Shown here one piece after another: positions 34,085 through 42,837 of a stretch of 64,000 nucleotides of DNA. The position numbers and the translations under genes are program-made. The notes below the pieces were generated by a model. The model was not told the DNA's origin. It saw nothing but the letters and a program-made list of their open reading frames with translations, and made no database searches. Position 1 is the stretch's first letter, and each line of letters begins with the position of its first letter. Source of the stretch: DATBLE01 sp963764565 (GTDB lineage Bacteria > Actinomycetota > Thermoleophilia > Gaiellales > Gaiellaceae); contig CAVXTD010000024.1 in assembly GCA_963764565.1 (NCBI GenBank), positions 1-64,000 on the forward strand. Direction: 5' to 3'.

Positions 34085-34196
34085 CTAGCCGACGCGGACC
34101 GACACGAGCCTGCGGGTCGAGACGCCCGCCGGCACGTTGCCGCCCGGCTTGCGCGCTCGCACGAACACGACGACGAGCGTTGCCGCGCGAAGTGCG
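34085..34196 (-). other. Possible C-terminal remnant of a lost exported protein in an otherwise empty 330-base spacer
   Basis: In the gap 33960-34288 the minus strand reads TLVVVFVRARKPGGNVPAGV followed by STRRLVSVRVG and a stop, in the style of the end of a secreted repeat protein. No start or upstream domain is present. The rest of the gap shows only the inverted repeat at 34239. Confidence 0.25.
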
Positions 34197-34238
34197 AACG
34201 GGCTTGACCGTCGCAGACCGATCGCTCGGTCCTGGGAT

Positions 34239-34261
34239 CGCTCAGGTCGAAGGCCTGAGCG
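34239..34261. promoter_or_regulatory. Inverted repeat upstream of putative glycosidase gene
   Basis: CGCTCAGG and CCTGAGCG, 8-bp arms with a seven-base spacer, 28 bases before the start at 34289. Could be an operator or a hairpin. Confidence 0.3.
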
Positions 34262-34288
34262 CTCGGCACGTAGCCTGGAGACCGATTC

Positions 34289-35779
34289 GTGAGACTGCGG
34301 CCCGACAAGCCTGCACGCTTCTTCCTGTTCCTGCTCGGCGCCGGGCTGCTCCTGCTCGGTGGCCTTCTGCTTGCGTTCCTGCTGCGCGGCCCGCCGCGCC
34401 ACGAGGTTCAGGCGACGACGACCGAGCAGACGACCGAGCAGGCGACGACCGCGCCGACGACGACTGCGCCGGCGACGACTGCGCCGCCCGCCCCCGACGA
34501 CGCGCCCGCTCCGCCCCCGACGACCGCGCCCGCTCCGCCCCCGACGACCGTGCCCGCTCCACCGCCGTCGCCGGGCCCGTTACGCGCGGTCGCGGCAGGG
34601 CCGTTCTCGGTGACCGTCGAGTGGACGGCGCCGGACCCGCCGGCGCGCATCGCGTACGGCGTGCCTGAGCTCGGGCCGACGATGTGGGCGCCGATGACCG
34701 GAAGCCGGGCGGTGCTGGCCGGGCTGAGGTTCTCGACCGTCTATCGGGTGTGGGCAGGAGACTCGACGCTCGACGTGACGACGGCGCCGCCGCCCGAGTC
34801 GCCGATCGCGGCGATCGGCGGCGGCGCGATCCTGCTCGACCGTCAACCGTTCTTCCCGCTGCTCGTCCTCGCCCAGTGCCCATCGGGTTACGAGAGCAGC
34901 CTCGCCGCCGGGATCACGCTCTACGCCGAGAACGCGTGCGGCGGGATCGCCGAGCAGACCGCCGCGCTCTCGGGTCGGGCGCTGTCGCTGACCGAGACCG
35001 ACGAAGCCGGCATCGGCGGGCCGGGCGTGATCGGCTGGTACTACCCGGACGAGGCCGACCTGAAGGGGATCACGGCCGCGACGATGCCGACGTTCCCGAC
35101 CCTCGCCGCCACCGGCCGGCTGCGCGTGCTCACGCTGACGAACCACTTCTATTCGAGAACGGCGGAGCTGCCGGCCGGTCGCGGCGTGTACCCGGAGCTG
35201 ATCGCCAAGGCGGACGTCGTCGGCTTCGACCTCTACCCGCTTCAGGAGTTCTGCGACCCGGGCTGGCTTCCCGACGTCGCCCACGCCCAGCGAGAGCTCG
35301 TCCGGCTTGCCCGCGGCCGGCCGACCTTCCAGTGGATCGAGGCGTCGACCTGGAAGTGCACGGGGTTGGCCGAGCGGGTGACGCCGGTGACGGTTCGGGC
35401 CGAGTCCTGGCTCGCGGTTGCGGGCGGAGCGCGCGGCCTTGGCTTCTTCCCGGCCGATTGGCCCGCCGACGTGAGTCCGGGCGTTGCCGGCGTGGCAAAG
35501 GAGGTGACTGCGCTGGGTGCGGCGCTCGTCGCTCCCGATGCACCGGTTTCGGCTACCGCACCGGTCATCGCCGCTGCACGCAAGGTGCGCGGCGCGCTCT
35601 ACGTGATCGCGGTCAACCCGACCAAGAGTACGGTGCGGGCGACAGTGAGGGCGCCCGGGCTCGCAGGCCGGGAGGCATCGGTGCTCGGGGAGCAGCGTGC
35701 CGTTGCCTCCTCAGGAGACTCGTTCGAAGACTCGTTCCGGCCCCTCGAGGTGCACATCTACGTCGTTGCACCGGCCTAA
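34289..35779 (+). CDS. Membrane-anchored extracellular protein, putative glycoside-hydrolase-like barrel
   Basis: 496 aa. One N-terminal transmembrane anchor (FFLFLLGAGLLLLGGLLLAF) is followed by a Thr/Pro/Ala-rich spacer (about residues 42-95), a fibronectin-III-like domain (VTVEWTAPDPPARIAYGVPE), and a long domain with alternating strands and helices. Segments such as GVIGWYYPDEADLKG, ADVVGFDLYPLQEFC, PTFQWIEASTW and AGGARGLGFFPADW recall (beta/alpha)8 glycoside hydrolases of the GH42/GH5 clan, with candidate acids in DEAD and WIEAS. No family can be named. It would sit on the outer face of the membrane and act on cell-wall or environmental glycan. GTG start. Confidence 0.7.
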   Translation: MRLRPDKPARFFLFLLGAGLLLLGGLLLAFLLRGPPRHEVQATTTEQTTEQATTAPTTTAPATTAPPAPDDAPAPPPTTAPAPPPTTVPAPPPSPGPLRAVAAGPFSVTVEWTAPDPPARIAYGVPELGPTMWAPMTGSRAVLAGLRFSTVYRVWAGDSTLDVTTAPPPESPIAAIGGGAILLDRQPFFPLLVLAQCPSGYESSLAAGITLYAENACGGIAEQTAALSGRALSLTETDEAGIGGPGVIGWYYPDEADLKGITAATMPTFPTLAATGRLRVLTLTNHFYSRTAELPAGRGVYPELIAKADVVGFDLYPLQEFCDPGWLPDVAHAQRELVRLARGRPTFQWIEASTWKCTGLAERVTPVTVRAESWLAVAGGARGLGFFPADWPADVSPGVAGVAKEVTALGAALVAPDAPVSATAPVIAAARKVRGALYVIAVNPTKSTVRATVRAPGLAGREASVLGEQRAVASSGDSFEDSFRPLEVHIYVVAPA

Positions 35780-35836
35780 CAGAGCGTTAACCAGGCTTAA
35801 CGCCCCGTTCGCTGCCCGCGTGCTTCACTACCGTCC

Positions 35837-36882
35837 TTGCGTCGGATCCTCGTCCTTCTGATCGTCGCAGTCGCGGTCGCGGCCGCCGCTTCGGTCTCGC
35901 CGGCTTCGGCGCGGGCTCCCGGCGCAGGAGGCTACGCCTACGGCGCCGGTTCTGAGGCGCCGAAGGTCTCGCTGCGCGCGGGGCAGGCTCCGGCGGGCTT
36001 TACCGGCGGCCCGATCACCGCGGCAACTGGAGAGACGGTGACCGTCTACACCCAGGACGAGCTGCTCGCCGCCGACCCGAGCCTCAACCAGCACTGGGCG
36101 GACGTGCTGACCAGCCTGCTGCACGGCCCCGAGATCGCCGACGTGACACTGAACCTCGCGACGCTCGACCGCGTCAGGGCAGTTGTGCGGGGCCGGTGCG
36201 CTCGGCTGCTATTACAACAACGTCATCGTCGCGCTCGGCCAGGACATTCGTGGTGTCACCGCACAGTCGATCGTCACGCACGAGTACGGGCACCACATCG
36301 CCGACCACCGCCTCAACGACCCTTGGAACGCGGTCGAATGGGGAACGAAGCGGTGGGCTTCGTACGAGAACGTGTGCTCCCGCGCCGAGAGCGGAGAGCT
36401 TGTTCCGGGCGACGAGGGGCGCTTCTACCAGCTGAACCCGGGCGAGCTCTTCGCCGAGGACTACCGCGTCCTGAACGAGCGCCGGGCGGGGCTCCCGGAG
36501 TCGGCATGGCAAGTCGTCGACCAGCGCCTCTACCCCGACCAGCAGGCGCTCGATCTCCTGGCCCAGGACGTCACGAGTCCCTGGACGGCAAGCACGCCTG
36601 GCTGCCTACACCTCGAGTCTCGGTCCGCGAGCGACCGGCCGCGGCTTCCGGGTCTCGACGCCGCTCGACGGTAACTTCGCCGTCAGGCTCGTCTCTCCGG
36701 CCAAGGCTCGGCTGACGCTCCGGATCGTCGATGCCGTGTCGGGGAAGGTCGTCGCCGAGGACGCGTCGGCTCAGCGCGTGAAGACGCTGAGCGCGCCGGT
36801 CTGCGGCGCGCGGACGCTTCAGGTTCAGGTCAAGCGGGTATCCGGCGCCGGCACGTTCACGCTCGCCATCTCGAAGCCGTAG
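35837..36882 (+). CDS. Exported zinc metalloprotease-like protein, two frame breaks
   Basis: About 347 aa when joined. Signal peptide ILVLLIVAVAVAAAASVSPA, then SVSPASARAPG. The second frame (from about 36180) holds LGCYYNNVIVALGQDIRGVT and the zinc-binding VTHEYGHHIADHRL at 36278, with a downstream third-ligand candidate in NPGELFAEDYRVLN. The third frame (from about 36598) reads LAAYTSSLGPRATGRGFRV and a beta-rich C-terminal domain ending FTLAISKP. Each switch fits one extra base. The HEYGH plus ExxAEDYR pattern resembles M-type peptidases that process surface proteins. TTG start at 35837. It lies 38 bases before tRNA-Cys. Confidence 0.72.
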
Positions 36883-36919
36883 CTGGCTGCTCTCGGGGGC
36901 GGGCTACCATGTCCCGTCC

Positions 36920-36990
36920 GGCGCCTTGGCCGAGTGGTTAGGCAGAGGCCTGCAAAGCCTCGTACGGCGGTTCGAATCCGCCAGGCGCCT
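36920..36990 (+). tRNA. tRNA-Cys (GCA)
   Basis: 71-base cloverleaf: acceptor GGCGCCT/AGGCGCC with discriminator T, anticodon stem GAGGC/GCCTC around CTGCAAA (anticodon GCA), short variable loop, T-loop GGTTCGAATCC. It marks the left edge of the remnant-rich accessory patch. Confidence 0.96.
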
Positions 36991-37284
36991 CTTCTGCCGC
37001 TCGAAGCCATGACGACTTCGCGCGGGTCGGCGTGGCTGCGGGCGGGGGTGGGCCGCGCCCGTCATGCCGGTCGCGGCGGCGGATGTTGCCGTACAAGACG
37101 CATCGCCACGGCTCCGGAGCGTTGCGCGCCGGACGGTTCCTAGCGAAGTCCCGCCGGCTACCGCCGGCGGCGCCCTTCGGCCTCCGGGCAGACAACCGGG
37201 CAGTGAGGGGCGACACGCACCGGTTGATCCGCGCTACTCTGCCAGGCGGCAACGGCGCCCAGTTTCCTCGCTCACTCACCCGCG

Positions 37285-37516
37285 GCGACGGTACTCGATC
37301 TGGGAGCGGGCACGAGGAAGCTCACGCGCGTGTCGTGCCCGTGTTGAGCCACGTGATCGTCGTGGAGCCGGCTGACGCGATGCGCGGGATGCTGGTGCAG
37401 GTGTGTCCGGGAGTCGAAGCTCTTGCCGGAGGCGCCGAAAGGATTCCGCTTCCGGATACCTCAGTCGATGTCGTGTTTGTCGCTCAGGCGTTCCATACCT
37501 TCGACGGCGAGCGTCG
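37285..37516 (+). pseudogene. Class I SAM-dependent methyltransferase fragment
   Basis: ATVLDLGAGTRKLTRV (motif I), then after a one-base shift VVPVLSHVIVVEPADAMRGM, EALAGGAERIPLPDTSVDVV and FVAQAFHTFDGER. This is a Methyltransf_11-type core, about 77 codons, cut at both ends. On the right it stops ten bases before the end of the convergent modA gene. The bases 36991-37284 before it hold nothing I can recognise. Confidence 0.6.
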
Positions 37517-37526
37517 CTGCCGGCGG

Positions 37527-38291
37527 TCAGTGCGTTGGCTTTGGCCTTGGGCCGAAGCCGTGCTGGACGAAGACGCGTTGGGCCTGCGCGCGGATCAGCT
37601 TCGTCACGTACGCGTAGGCCGCTTGGAGGTGGGTGCTGTTCTTGACCGCGGCGACCTCGTAGACGACGTGCGGCTGTGCTGATTCGCGAATGCGGATCAC
37701 GCCCACCTTGCCGAGGACAGGCTTTACGTCGGTGACGTAGACAAACCCGGCGTCCGCCTGACCGAGCACCACCTTTCCGACGACCCCCTTCACGGCGGGC
37801 TCTTCGCTGACGACGTTCTTTAGGACGGCAGCCGAGATACCGAGGTTGTTCAGAACCGTGCGCGTGTACGAGCCGACCGGTACGCCCGCATCGCCGATCA
37901 CCAGCTTGACCCCGGGTTTGGTCAGGTCGAAGACCGAATGGATATTGGCCGGGTTCAACCTCGGGACGATCAGGACGAGCGTGTTCGTCACGAACGGGAT
38001 GGGCTTCTGGACGAGCCCCTGTTGGTAGAGCTGCTCCGGGTACTTCGGGCTCGCCGCCGCGAACACATCTGCCGGAGCGCCCTGCTGGATCTGAAACGCG
38101 AGTTGGTCCGAGCCTGCGAAGTTGTACCGGGGCTGCTTGTCAATAGCCGGAAGCACCTCTGTCAGAGAGGCGGCGGCGAAAACCGTCAGGTCGCGGGTGC
38201 TGACTGAATAAGCCGATGTGGCGCCTGGCAAGAGGACAGCCAGGACAACTGCGGACAGAAACAGGAGGCGAGTTCGCATTGCCGCCGACAC
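37527..38291 (-). CDS. modA: Molybdate ABC transporter substrate-binding protein
   Basis: 254 aa periplasmic-type binding protein. Signal peptide LLFLSAVVLAVLLPGATSA, then LTVFAAASLTEVLPAID, FAGSDQLAFQIQQGAPADVF, AGVPVGSYTRTVLNNLGI and QADAGFVYVTDV, the standard ModA ligand-binding layout. No modB or modC is adjacent, so it would have to work with permease/ATPase genes elsewhere or is an orphan. Codon choice is less G/C-biased than the flanking operons and the gene is surrounded by fragments, hinting at transfer. Two ATGs (38291 and 38279) are possible starts. Confidence 0.85.
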   Translation of the reverse strand: MSAAMRTRLLFLSAVVLAVLLPGATSAYSVSTRDLTVFAAASLTEVLPAIDKQPRYNFAGSDQLAFQIQQGAPADVFAAASPKYPEQLYQQGLVQKPIPFVTNTLVLIVPRLNPANIHSVFDLTKPGVKLVIGDAGVPVGSYTRTVLNNLGISAAVLKNVVSEEPAVKGVVGKVVLGQADAGFVYVTDVKPVLGKVGVIRIRESAQPHVVYEVAAVKNSTHLQAAYAYVTKLIRAQAQRVFVQHGFGPRPKPTH

Positions 38292-38484
38292 TAGGCCGAC
38301 GGGAGTATCCCGGTCAAGGTTCGCCTAGGCAATGCATAGTTCAGGTAGGACCCTGGGAATCTCCCGGCCGGATCGCAGAGCTCGTCCTCGACGCATCGGC
38401 TCTCCAGGGCCGCAGCACGAGTCTGCGCCGTGTTGCGGAATGTTCCCTGAGCGTCGGGCGTCGGCGGCGGCTACCGCTCTTGAC

Positions 38485-39428
38485 CTACCGGAACTGGTCG
38501 ATGCCGTGGCCGTCTTCGCTGCTCCCAGCCGTAGGCGGCGAGGTAGCCCCAGCAGTCGGGCCGGCTACCGTCGGTGTCCGTGACGCCGTAGGCGTCGGCA
38601 AGCTGGCGCGCGCTGACGATCGAGCCCTTCCAGCGCTCGGCGTCGCCGGCGAGGGCGAGCGCGGCAACGCCTCGGGCGACATACGTCGGCGACTCGGAGA
38701 TCGCGAAGCCGGGACGGTCCCGGCAGGCGTCCCGCCAGTTCGCCTCGGAGACGCCGAAGTTCTCCAGCATCCGCTCGGAGCGCAGCCAGCCGGGAGTCAC
38801 TCCGACGACCGCCACCGGCTCGTTCTCCAGCTCGACCGCGAGCCCCTTCACGATCCGCTCGACGTTGGCCTTGACGAGGTCGTAGTAGAAGCCCACGTTG
38901 CGCCGGAACTCGGCGTTCGCCTGCGAGGTGCCGTCCGTCATCTCGACCACGAGGCCGCGCGTGCCCAGCGGCCTCGGCGGTGCGCAGCATGAGCGGAATG
39001 GCGGCACGACAGGTGATCAGATGCGTGTGCACGCCCATCTGCAGCATCCGCAGCCCGCCCGCCCAGTCGTGCTCCCAGAGCGGCTTGTCCCATTCCATGT
39101 ACCGGTCGCCGCCGAAGATGTCGTTGACGAGTACGTCCAGCCGGCCCTGGTCGCGCTCGATTCCCCCGACGAGCTCGGCAACCGAGGCGGGGTCTTCGTG
39201 ATCGACCACGAGCGCCGATCCGGCTCCTCCCGCGGCCGCGATCAGGTCTCCGGTCTCCTCGATCGTCTCGGGCCTTCCCATCTCCGAGGGCCCGGACGCA
39301 CGGCTGCTGCGGCCGGTCGCGTAGACGTAGAAGCCCGCGCGGGCGAGCTCGACGGCGATCGCACGGCCTGCCCCACGCGTCGCGCCCGCAACCAGCGCCA
39401 CCTGCCCCGACAGCGGCGACTCAGACAT
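38485..39428 (-). CDS. SDR-family oxidoreductase, two frame breaks
   Basis: About 314 aa when joined. GATRGAGRAIAVELARAG gives the TGxxxGxG cofactor site. The middle LDVLVNDIFGGDRYMEWDKP and MGVHTHLITCRAAIPLMLR follow. After a break near 38967 the frame continues GTRGLVVEMTDGTSQANAEF, FYYDLVKANVERIVKGLA (YxxxK active site) and VVGVTPGWLRSERMLENFG. A second break near 38520 gives the natural end WEDGHGIDQFR. The start is the ATG at 39428, preceded by GGAGGTGGTG. Substrate unknown; short-chain dehydrogenases of this type reduce ketones or oxidise alcohols. Confidence 0.78.
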
Positions 39429-39490
39429 CACCACCTCCACTCATCATCCACCTCGCTCGCCCCGAGGATAGATCCTCGGCCGAGCCGGTG

Positions 39491-39796
39491 TTACTTCCCG
39501 GACTGCAGCTCCCAGGCGCCGATCACCGCGTCTTCCACGGCATCGGCATTCCCGTTCTCAAGGTCCGCGACCACCATCATGTGCTTCGCGAAACGCTTCG
39601 GCACCGAGAAGGTCTCGGGGAACGACTGGAGCAGGAGGTCTCGAAACTCGAACGACGCACGAATGACGATGTGGCTGTCGTCGAGCTGCCGCGCCACCAG
39701 GCGGCCGCGATACCGCCAATCAAGCAAGCCCTCCCGACGACTCTCGGAGACACCGTCGAGCTGGGCGGCCAAGCGGCTGAGGTCCGCGAGCGTCAC
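39491..39796 (-). CDS. MmcQ/YjbR-like small protein
   Basis: 101 aa. LDWRYRGRLVARQLDDSHIV and PETFSVPKRFAKHMMVVADL match the YjbR-like cytoplasmic domain common in actinobacteria. The family is structurally related to DNA-binding-like folds but its function is not established. GTG start. It lies in a run of small leftward genes in the accessory patch and has a more mixed base composition than the core operons. Confidence 0.65.
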   Translation of the reverse strand: MTLADLSRLAAQLDGVSESRREGLLDWRYRGRLVARQLDDSHIVIRASFEFRDLLLQSFPETFSVPKRFAKHMMVVADLENGNADAVEDAVIGAWELQSGK

Positions 39797-39903
39797 CGGG
39801 TAATCGTCGCATGTCGGTCGAGAATGTCCGCCAGGCGCAACACGACCTGCCGCGATGACGGTCGCCAGTGTTCCGGAATGACCCCTGAGCGTCGCGAGAT
39901 CGC

Positions 39904-40473
39904 CTACGACGTCGGCTCAATGACTTTGGTGACGACCCAGCGGTGCTTTCCGATCTTGCGGTCGCGGACGAATCCCAGCTTCTCGTAGGTCGACAGGGCG
40001 CCGTTGAAGAGGAAGCCGGCAGGAACCGAGCCCACGGCTTCGGGATAGCCCTCTACCTTGCCGCCGCCGAGAAGTGCGATCAGATCGAGTGCCCCTGCGA
40101 GCGCGGCCGTGGCGACGCCCCGACGCCGGTGCCCCTTGCCGACGAAGTTGCAGGCGATTCGCCAGTCCGGCAACGCGGTGAGGCTCTTCTCGTAGGCGGC
40201 GCGGTTCTTGATCTTCGGCACCTCGTCCGGCGCGCCGAACTGGCACCAACCCACACAGTCGTCGCCGTCGAACACAAGGGCCGCGTGCGCCGTGCCCGCC
40301 TTCACCCGTGCGAGCTTGCGTTCCCGGTTCAACGACGGGTCGCGGCTGTCATCCGGATGAAAGCCCATGCACCAGCAGCCCCCGAAGACGCCGTTGTTCG
40401 CTTCGACGAGCTTGGCGAACGCGTCCCAGTTCGACTTATCGAAAGCCTTAATCGTGTACCCCGACCCCACCAT
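39904..40473 (-). CDS. GNAT-family acetyltransferase
   Basis: 189 aa. The acetyl-CoA loop is CNFVGKGHRRRGVATAALAG, and the C-terminal GALSTYEKLGFVRDRKIGKH is a standard GNAT ending. The N-terminal part (ANNGVFGGCWCMGFHPDDSR) carries a Cys-rich segment seen in a GNAT subgroup found in mobile or accessory regions. Substrate unknown. A TAGGCT hexamer seven bases before the ATG gives a leaderless promoter. Confidence 0.8.
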   Translation of the reverse strand: MVGSGYTIKAFDKSNWDAFAKLVEANNGVFGGCWCMGFHPDDSRDPSLNRERKLARVKAGTAHAALVFDGDDCVGWCQFGAPDEVPKIKNRAAYEKSLTALPDWRIACNFVGKGHRRRGVATAALAGALDLIALLGGGKVEGYPEAVGSVPAGFLFNGALSTYEKLGFVRDRKIGKHRWVVTKVIEPTS

Positions 40474-40480
40474 TCGGCTC

Positions 40481-40486
40481 AGCCTA
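40481..40486 (-). promoter_or_regulatory. -10 element (TAGGCT) of the GNAT gene
   Basis: TAGGCT on the minus strand, seven bases before the ATG at 40473. Confidence 0.45.
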
Positions 40487-40586
40487 GCCCGCCGGGCCGC
40501 ATGGCACCGGGCGGGGCCGGTGTCCGGAATGACGCCTGACGTTACGCTCGTTGAATGCGCCCGGACACGATCGACGGGCGGTGCTC

Positions 40587-41060
40587 ATGGCGATAGCTCT
40601 TCGGACGTTCGCAGACAGCGACCTCGACGCGCTCTTTACCTGGGAGAGCGATCCTCGTGCGGTCCGGATGGCGGCGTTCACGCGGGCGAATCCGTCCGAC
40701 CGGAGCGCGTTCGACGCGCACTACGAGCGCGTCCGCAGCGACCCTTCGAACACGCTGCTGGCGATCGAGGACGACGGCGAATTCGTGGGGACGGTGGGCA
40801 GCTTCACGATGGAAGGACAACGGGAGGTCACGTACTGGATCGCCCCGGCGCGATGGGGTCGAGGGCTCGCGTCGCAGGCCCTCCGTGCGTTCCTTGCGAT
40901 CGAATCGACCAGGCCGCTTTATGGTCGCGTGGCCGGTCACAATGCCGCCTCCGCGAAGGTGCTTGGCCGGGCGGGCTTTATCGAGGTGGGCTCCGAAACG
41001 GCGTTCGCGCCGGGAGTCGGCGCCGAGGTCGTCGAGCGCATCTATCGACTCGATCGCTAG
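40587..41060 (+). CDS. GNAT-family acetyltransferase (RimJ/RimL-like)
   Basis: 157 aa. ALRTFADSDLDALFTWESDP, then EVTYWIAPARWGRGLASQAL and GHNAASAKVLGRAGFIEVGS are the RimJ/RimL-type GNAT motifs. The ATG at 40587 is preferred because homology begins there; the frame is open to an ATG at 40551. It could N-acetylate a protein, antibiotic or small amine. Divergent from the other GNAT gene with one copy of a short dispersed repeat between them. Confidence 0.78.
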   Translation: MAIALRTFADSDLDALFTWESDPRAVRMAAFTRANPSDRSAFDAHYERVRSDPSNTLLAIEDDGEFVGTVGSFTMEGQREVTYWIAPARWGRGLASQALRAFLAIESTRPLYGRVAGHNAASAKVLGRAGFIEVGSETAFAPGVGAEVVERIYRLDR

Positions 41061-41159
41061 CCGGTTGATTCCGCGCCCAACGGCTGGCGCTGCGGAACGC
41101 AGGGTGTCTGTCGAAGACGCGGCAAATGAGTCCTCGATCTGTTCCGTGCCCTCCTGCTG

Positions 41160-41465
41160 CAATGCATCGAGTCGGCCTCGCATCGCCTCGAGCTTCTCCG
41201 GCGAATGGCCGACCCAGCCGACGAGCTCGCCGACGACGCGCAGCGGCTCGCGGCTGCGGAAGGACTGCGTTGGATTCCCAGGGAACTTCTTGTCGGTGAC
41301 GTTGGGGTCGTCCCGCACTCCCCGGTGGGCTCGACGATGTAGATGCGCGCGCGGCCTATTACCGGCGGCGATCTCGGCACCCCAAACGGCGGCATCGAGA
41401 GTTGCGCTGAAGTAGACGTAGTTCATCACTCGGCCCGCTTCGAAGTTCGATGGAAGCCCGATCTG
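41160..41465 (-). pseudogene. arr: Rifampin ADP-ribosyltransferase (Arr) fragment
   Basis: Minus-strand reading gives FEAGRVMNYVYFSATLDAAV, GRARIYIVEPTGE (second frame), DDPNVTDKKFPGNPTQSFRS and REPLRVVGELVGWVGHSPEK, the unmistakable C-terminal two thirds of Arr, which inactivates rifamycins with NAD+. At least two frame shifts occur. The N-terminal HGT motif region is missing or unreadable, and no stop follows the natural end. Not expected to be functional as written. Confidence 0.7.
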
Positions 41466-41630
41466 ACGATCACGTACGACTTGGCGCCGACCTCTGACGG
41501 CACCGAACTCACGGGTGAACTTGACTTCCGCCCGAGAGGCGTTCCTCTTAGAGTGCTGTTCTCGTTTCTCGCTCCCGTGATCAGGCGCGATGAGCTAGCG
41601 AGCTTCGCCTGCGCCAGCGTTCACGAATGA
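41444..41630 (+). pseudogene. SRPBCC (polyketide cyclase-like) domain C-terminal fragment
   Basis: Plus-strand reading RWKPDLTITYDLAPTSDGTE then LTGELDFRPRGVPLRVLFSF and LAPVIRRDELASF, the C-terminal strand-and-helix of a START-like SRPBCC protein. No start or N-terminal half: the preceding bases are the reverse strand of the arr fragment. The two remnants abut within about 20 bases. Confidence 0.6.
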
Positions 41631-41686
41631 CCCTGACGACGACAGCGCGGGAGCGGCGGTTATATGCCCGCTTCGCCTAGCCTCGC

Positions 41687-42289
41687 TCACGCGCCGACGC
41701 AGTAGCGCACGTGCGTCGCGAGCGGCGAGTGGATGACCTCGAGCGGCTCGAGGCGGAGGTCGGCGACGCCGTCGAGGAGCCGCTCGCCGGAGCCGAGCAG
41801 GACGGGGACGAAGTCGAGGACGAGCTCGTCGATCACGCCTGCCGTAAGCGCCTGGCGCACGGTCGACGCGCCGCCGGCGATGTCGACTCCGCGATCACCT
41901 GCGGCCTCCGAGGCGCGCGCGAAAGCGGCGTCGAAGCCGTCGCCGACGAAATAGAACGTCGTCCCGCCCGCGAGCTCGATCGGCTCGTGCTCGTAGTGCG
42001 TCAGGACGAAGACCGGAGCGTGGTACGGCGGCTCGTCGCCCCACCAGCCGCGCCAGTCGCCCTGCCAAGGACCGCGAATCGGCCCGAACATGTTGCGTCC
42101 CATCACGTACGCGCCGCGTGGGCGCAGTAGCAGGTCGCGTGCGCGGGCGTCGGCGTCGTGCAGCGGCTCGTCGAGATGCCAGTGATGCAGCTCGATACCG
42201 CGACGGCCGAGAGGATGCTCGAGGCTTTGGTCCGGTCCTGCGACAAAACCGTCGAGCGAAATGGACATATGACAGGTGGTTTCGCTCAT
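41687..42289 (-). CDS. Dihydrofolate-reductase-like (RibD C-terminal domain) protein
   Basis: 200 aa from the ATG at 42289. CHMSISLDGFVAGPDQSLEH at the N terminus, GAYVMGRNMFGPIRGPW in the middle and DIAGGASTVRQALTAGVIDE at the C terminus are the RibD_C/YwjB pattern: a stand-alone NADPH-dependent reductase-like fold. Biological substrate unknown; it is not the bifunctional riboflavin enzyme because the deaminase domain is absent. Two more upstream in-frame ATGs exist, but homology starts here. Confidence 0.82.
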   Translation of the reverse strand: MSETTCHMSISLDGFVAGPDQSLEHPLGRRGIELHHWHLDEPLHDADARARDLLLRPRGAYVMGRNMFGPIRGPWQGDWRGWWGDEPPYHAPVFVLTHYEHEPIELAGGTTFYFVGDGFDAAFARASEAAGDRGVDIAGGASTVRQALTAGVIDELVLDFVPVLLGSGERLLDGVADLRLEPLEVIHSPLATHVRYCVGA

Positions 42290-42480
42290 GCTGGTTCGAC
42301 TGCGCCGGTGCGCAGAAGTCATCGGTGTCAACACCTCGCAAAAACACCGAGCGGACTCGTCCAACGAATCGCCCAGCGGCTGCTCGCGCTCTCACTCTCG
42401 GCATGCTCCTCAACGCCCTCATCGGACGCCCACCCCGAGCGCTCGTCGCCTATGACGGCCGCTAATTCCACATCAAGCCT

Positions 42481-42837
42481 CTAGCGGGCGAAGCCTCCCC
42501 AGGGGCCGAGGTACGTCGGGCCGAAGCCGTCGAGGAGTTCTCGCGCGGACGCGCTCGGATCGCCGTAGACGGTGAATCCCTTCACGTCGAGGCACGCCAT
42601 GAATCGCCCCGCCCACTTCTCCATGAAGCCGTTGACGTGCGCGATCATCGCGTCCGAGTCGGCGTACTTCTCGTAGAGATGGATGGTGCCGCCGTCCTCG
42701 CTGATGTACCACTCGTAGTTGAGCGTCGACGGCTCCTCGCGCGTGCCTTCGACCATCTCTTCCATCAGCGTCTTGAAGGTGTCGAGCTGACCGGGTTTGA
42801 TCGCAGCCACGAGCACCCAGGAAACCTGTCCCTCCAT
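42481..42837 (-). CDS. Antibiotic biosynthesis monooxygenase (ABM) family protein
   Basis: 118 aa. VLVAAIKPGQLDTFKTLMEE, TREEPSTLNYEWYISEDGGT and LYEKYADSDAMIAHVNGFME are characteristic of the dimeric alpha+beta ABM/YgiN fold (quinol monooxygenases and heme-degrading relatives). Cofactor-free oxygenation or quinone chemistry is possible; substrate unknown. The start at 42837 is supported by GGAGGACACG directly upstream. Confidence 0.8.
   Translation of the reverse strand: MEGQVSWVLVAAIKPGQLDTFKTLMEEMVEGTREEPSTLNYEWYISEDGGTIHLYEKYADSDAMIAHVNGFMEKWAGRFMACLDVKGFTVYGDPSASARELLDGFGPTYLGPWGGFAR

Noticed and set aside
34400..34580. Low-complexity GAC/CCG-rich tract
   Set aside because: It is the Thr/Pro/Ala-rich linker of a membrane-anchored protein, read in frame.
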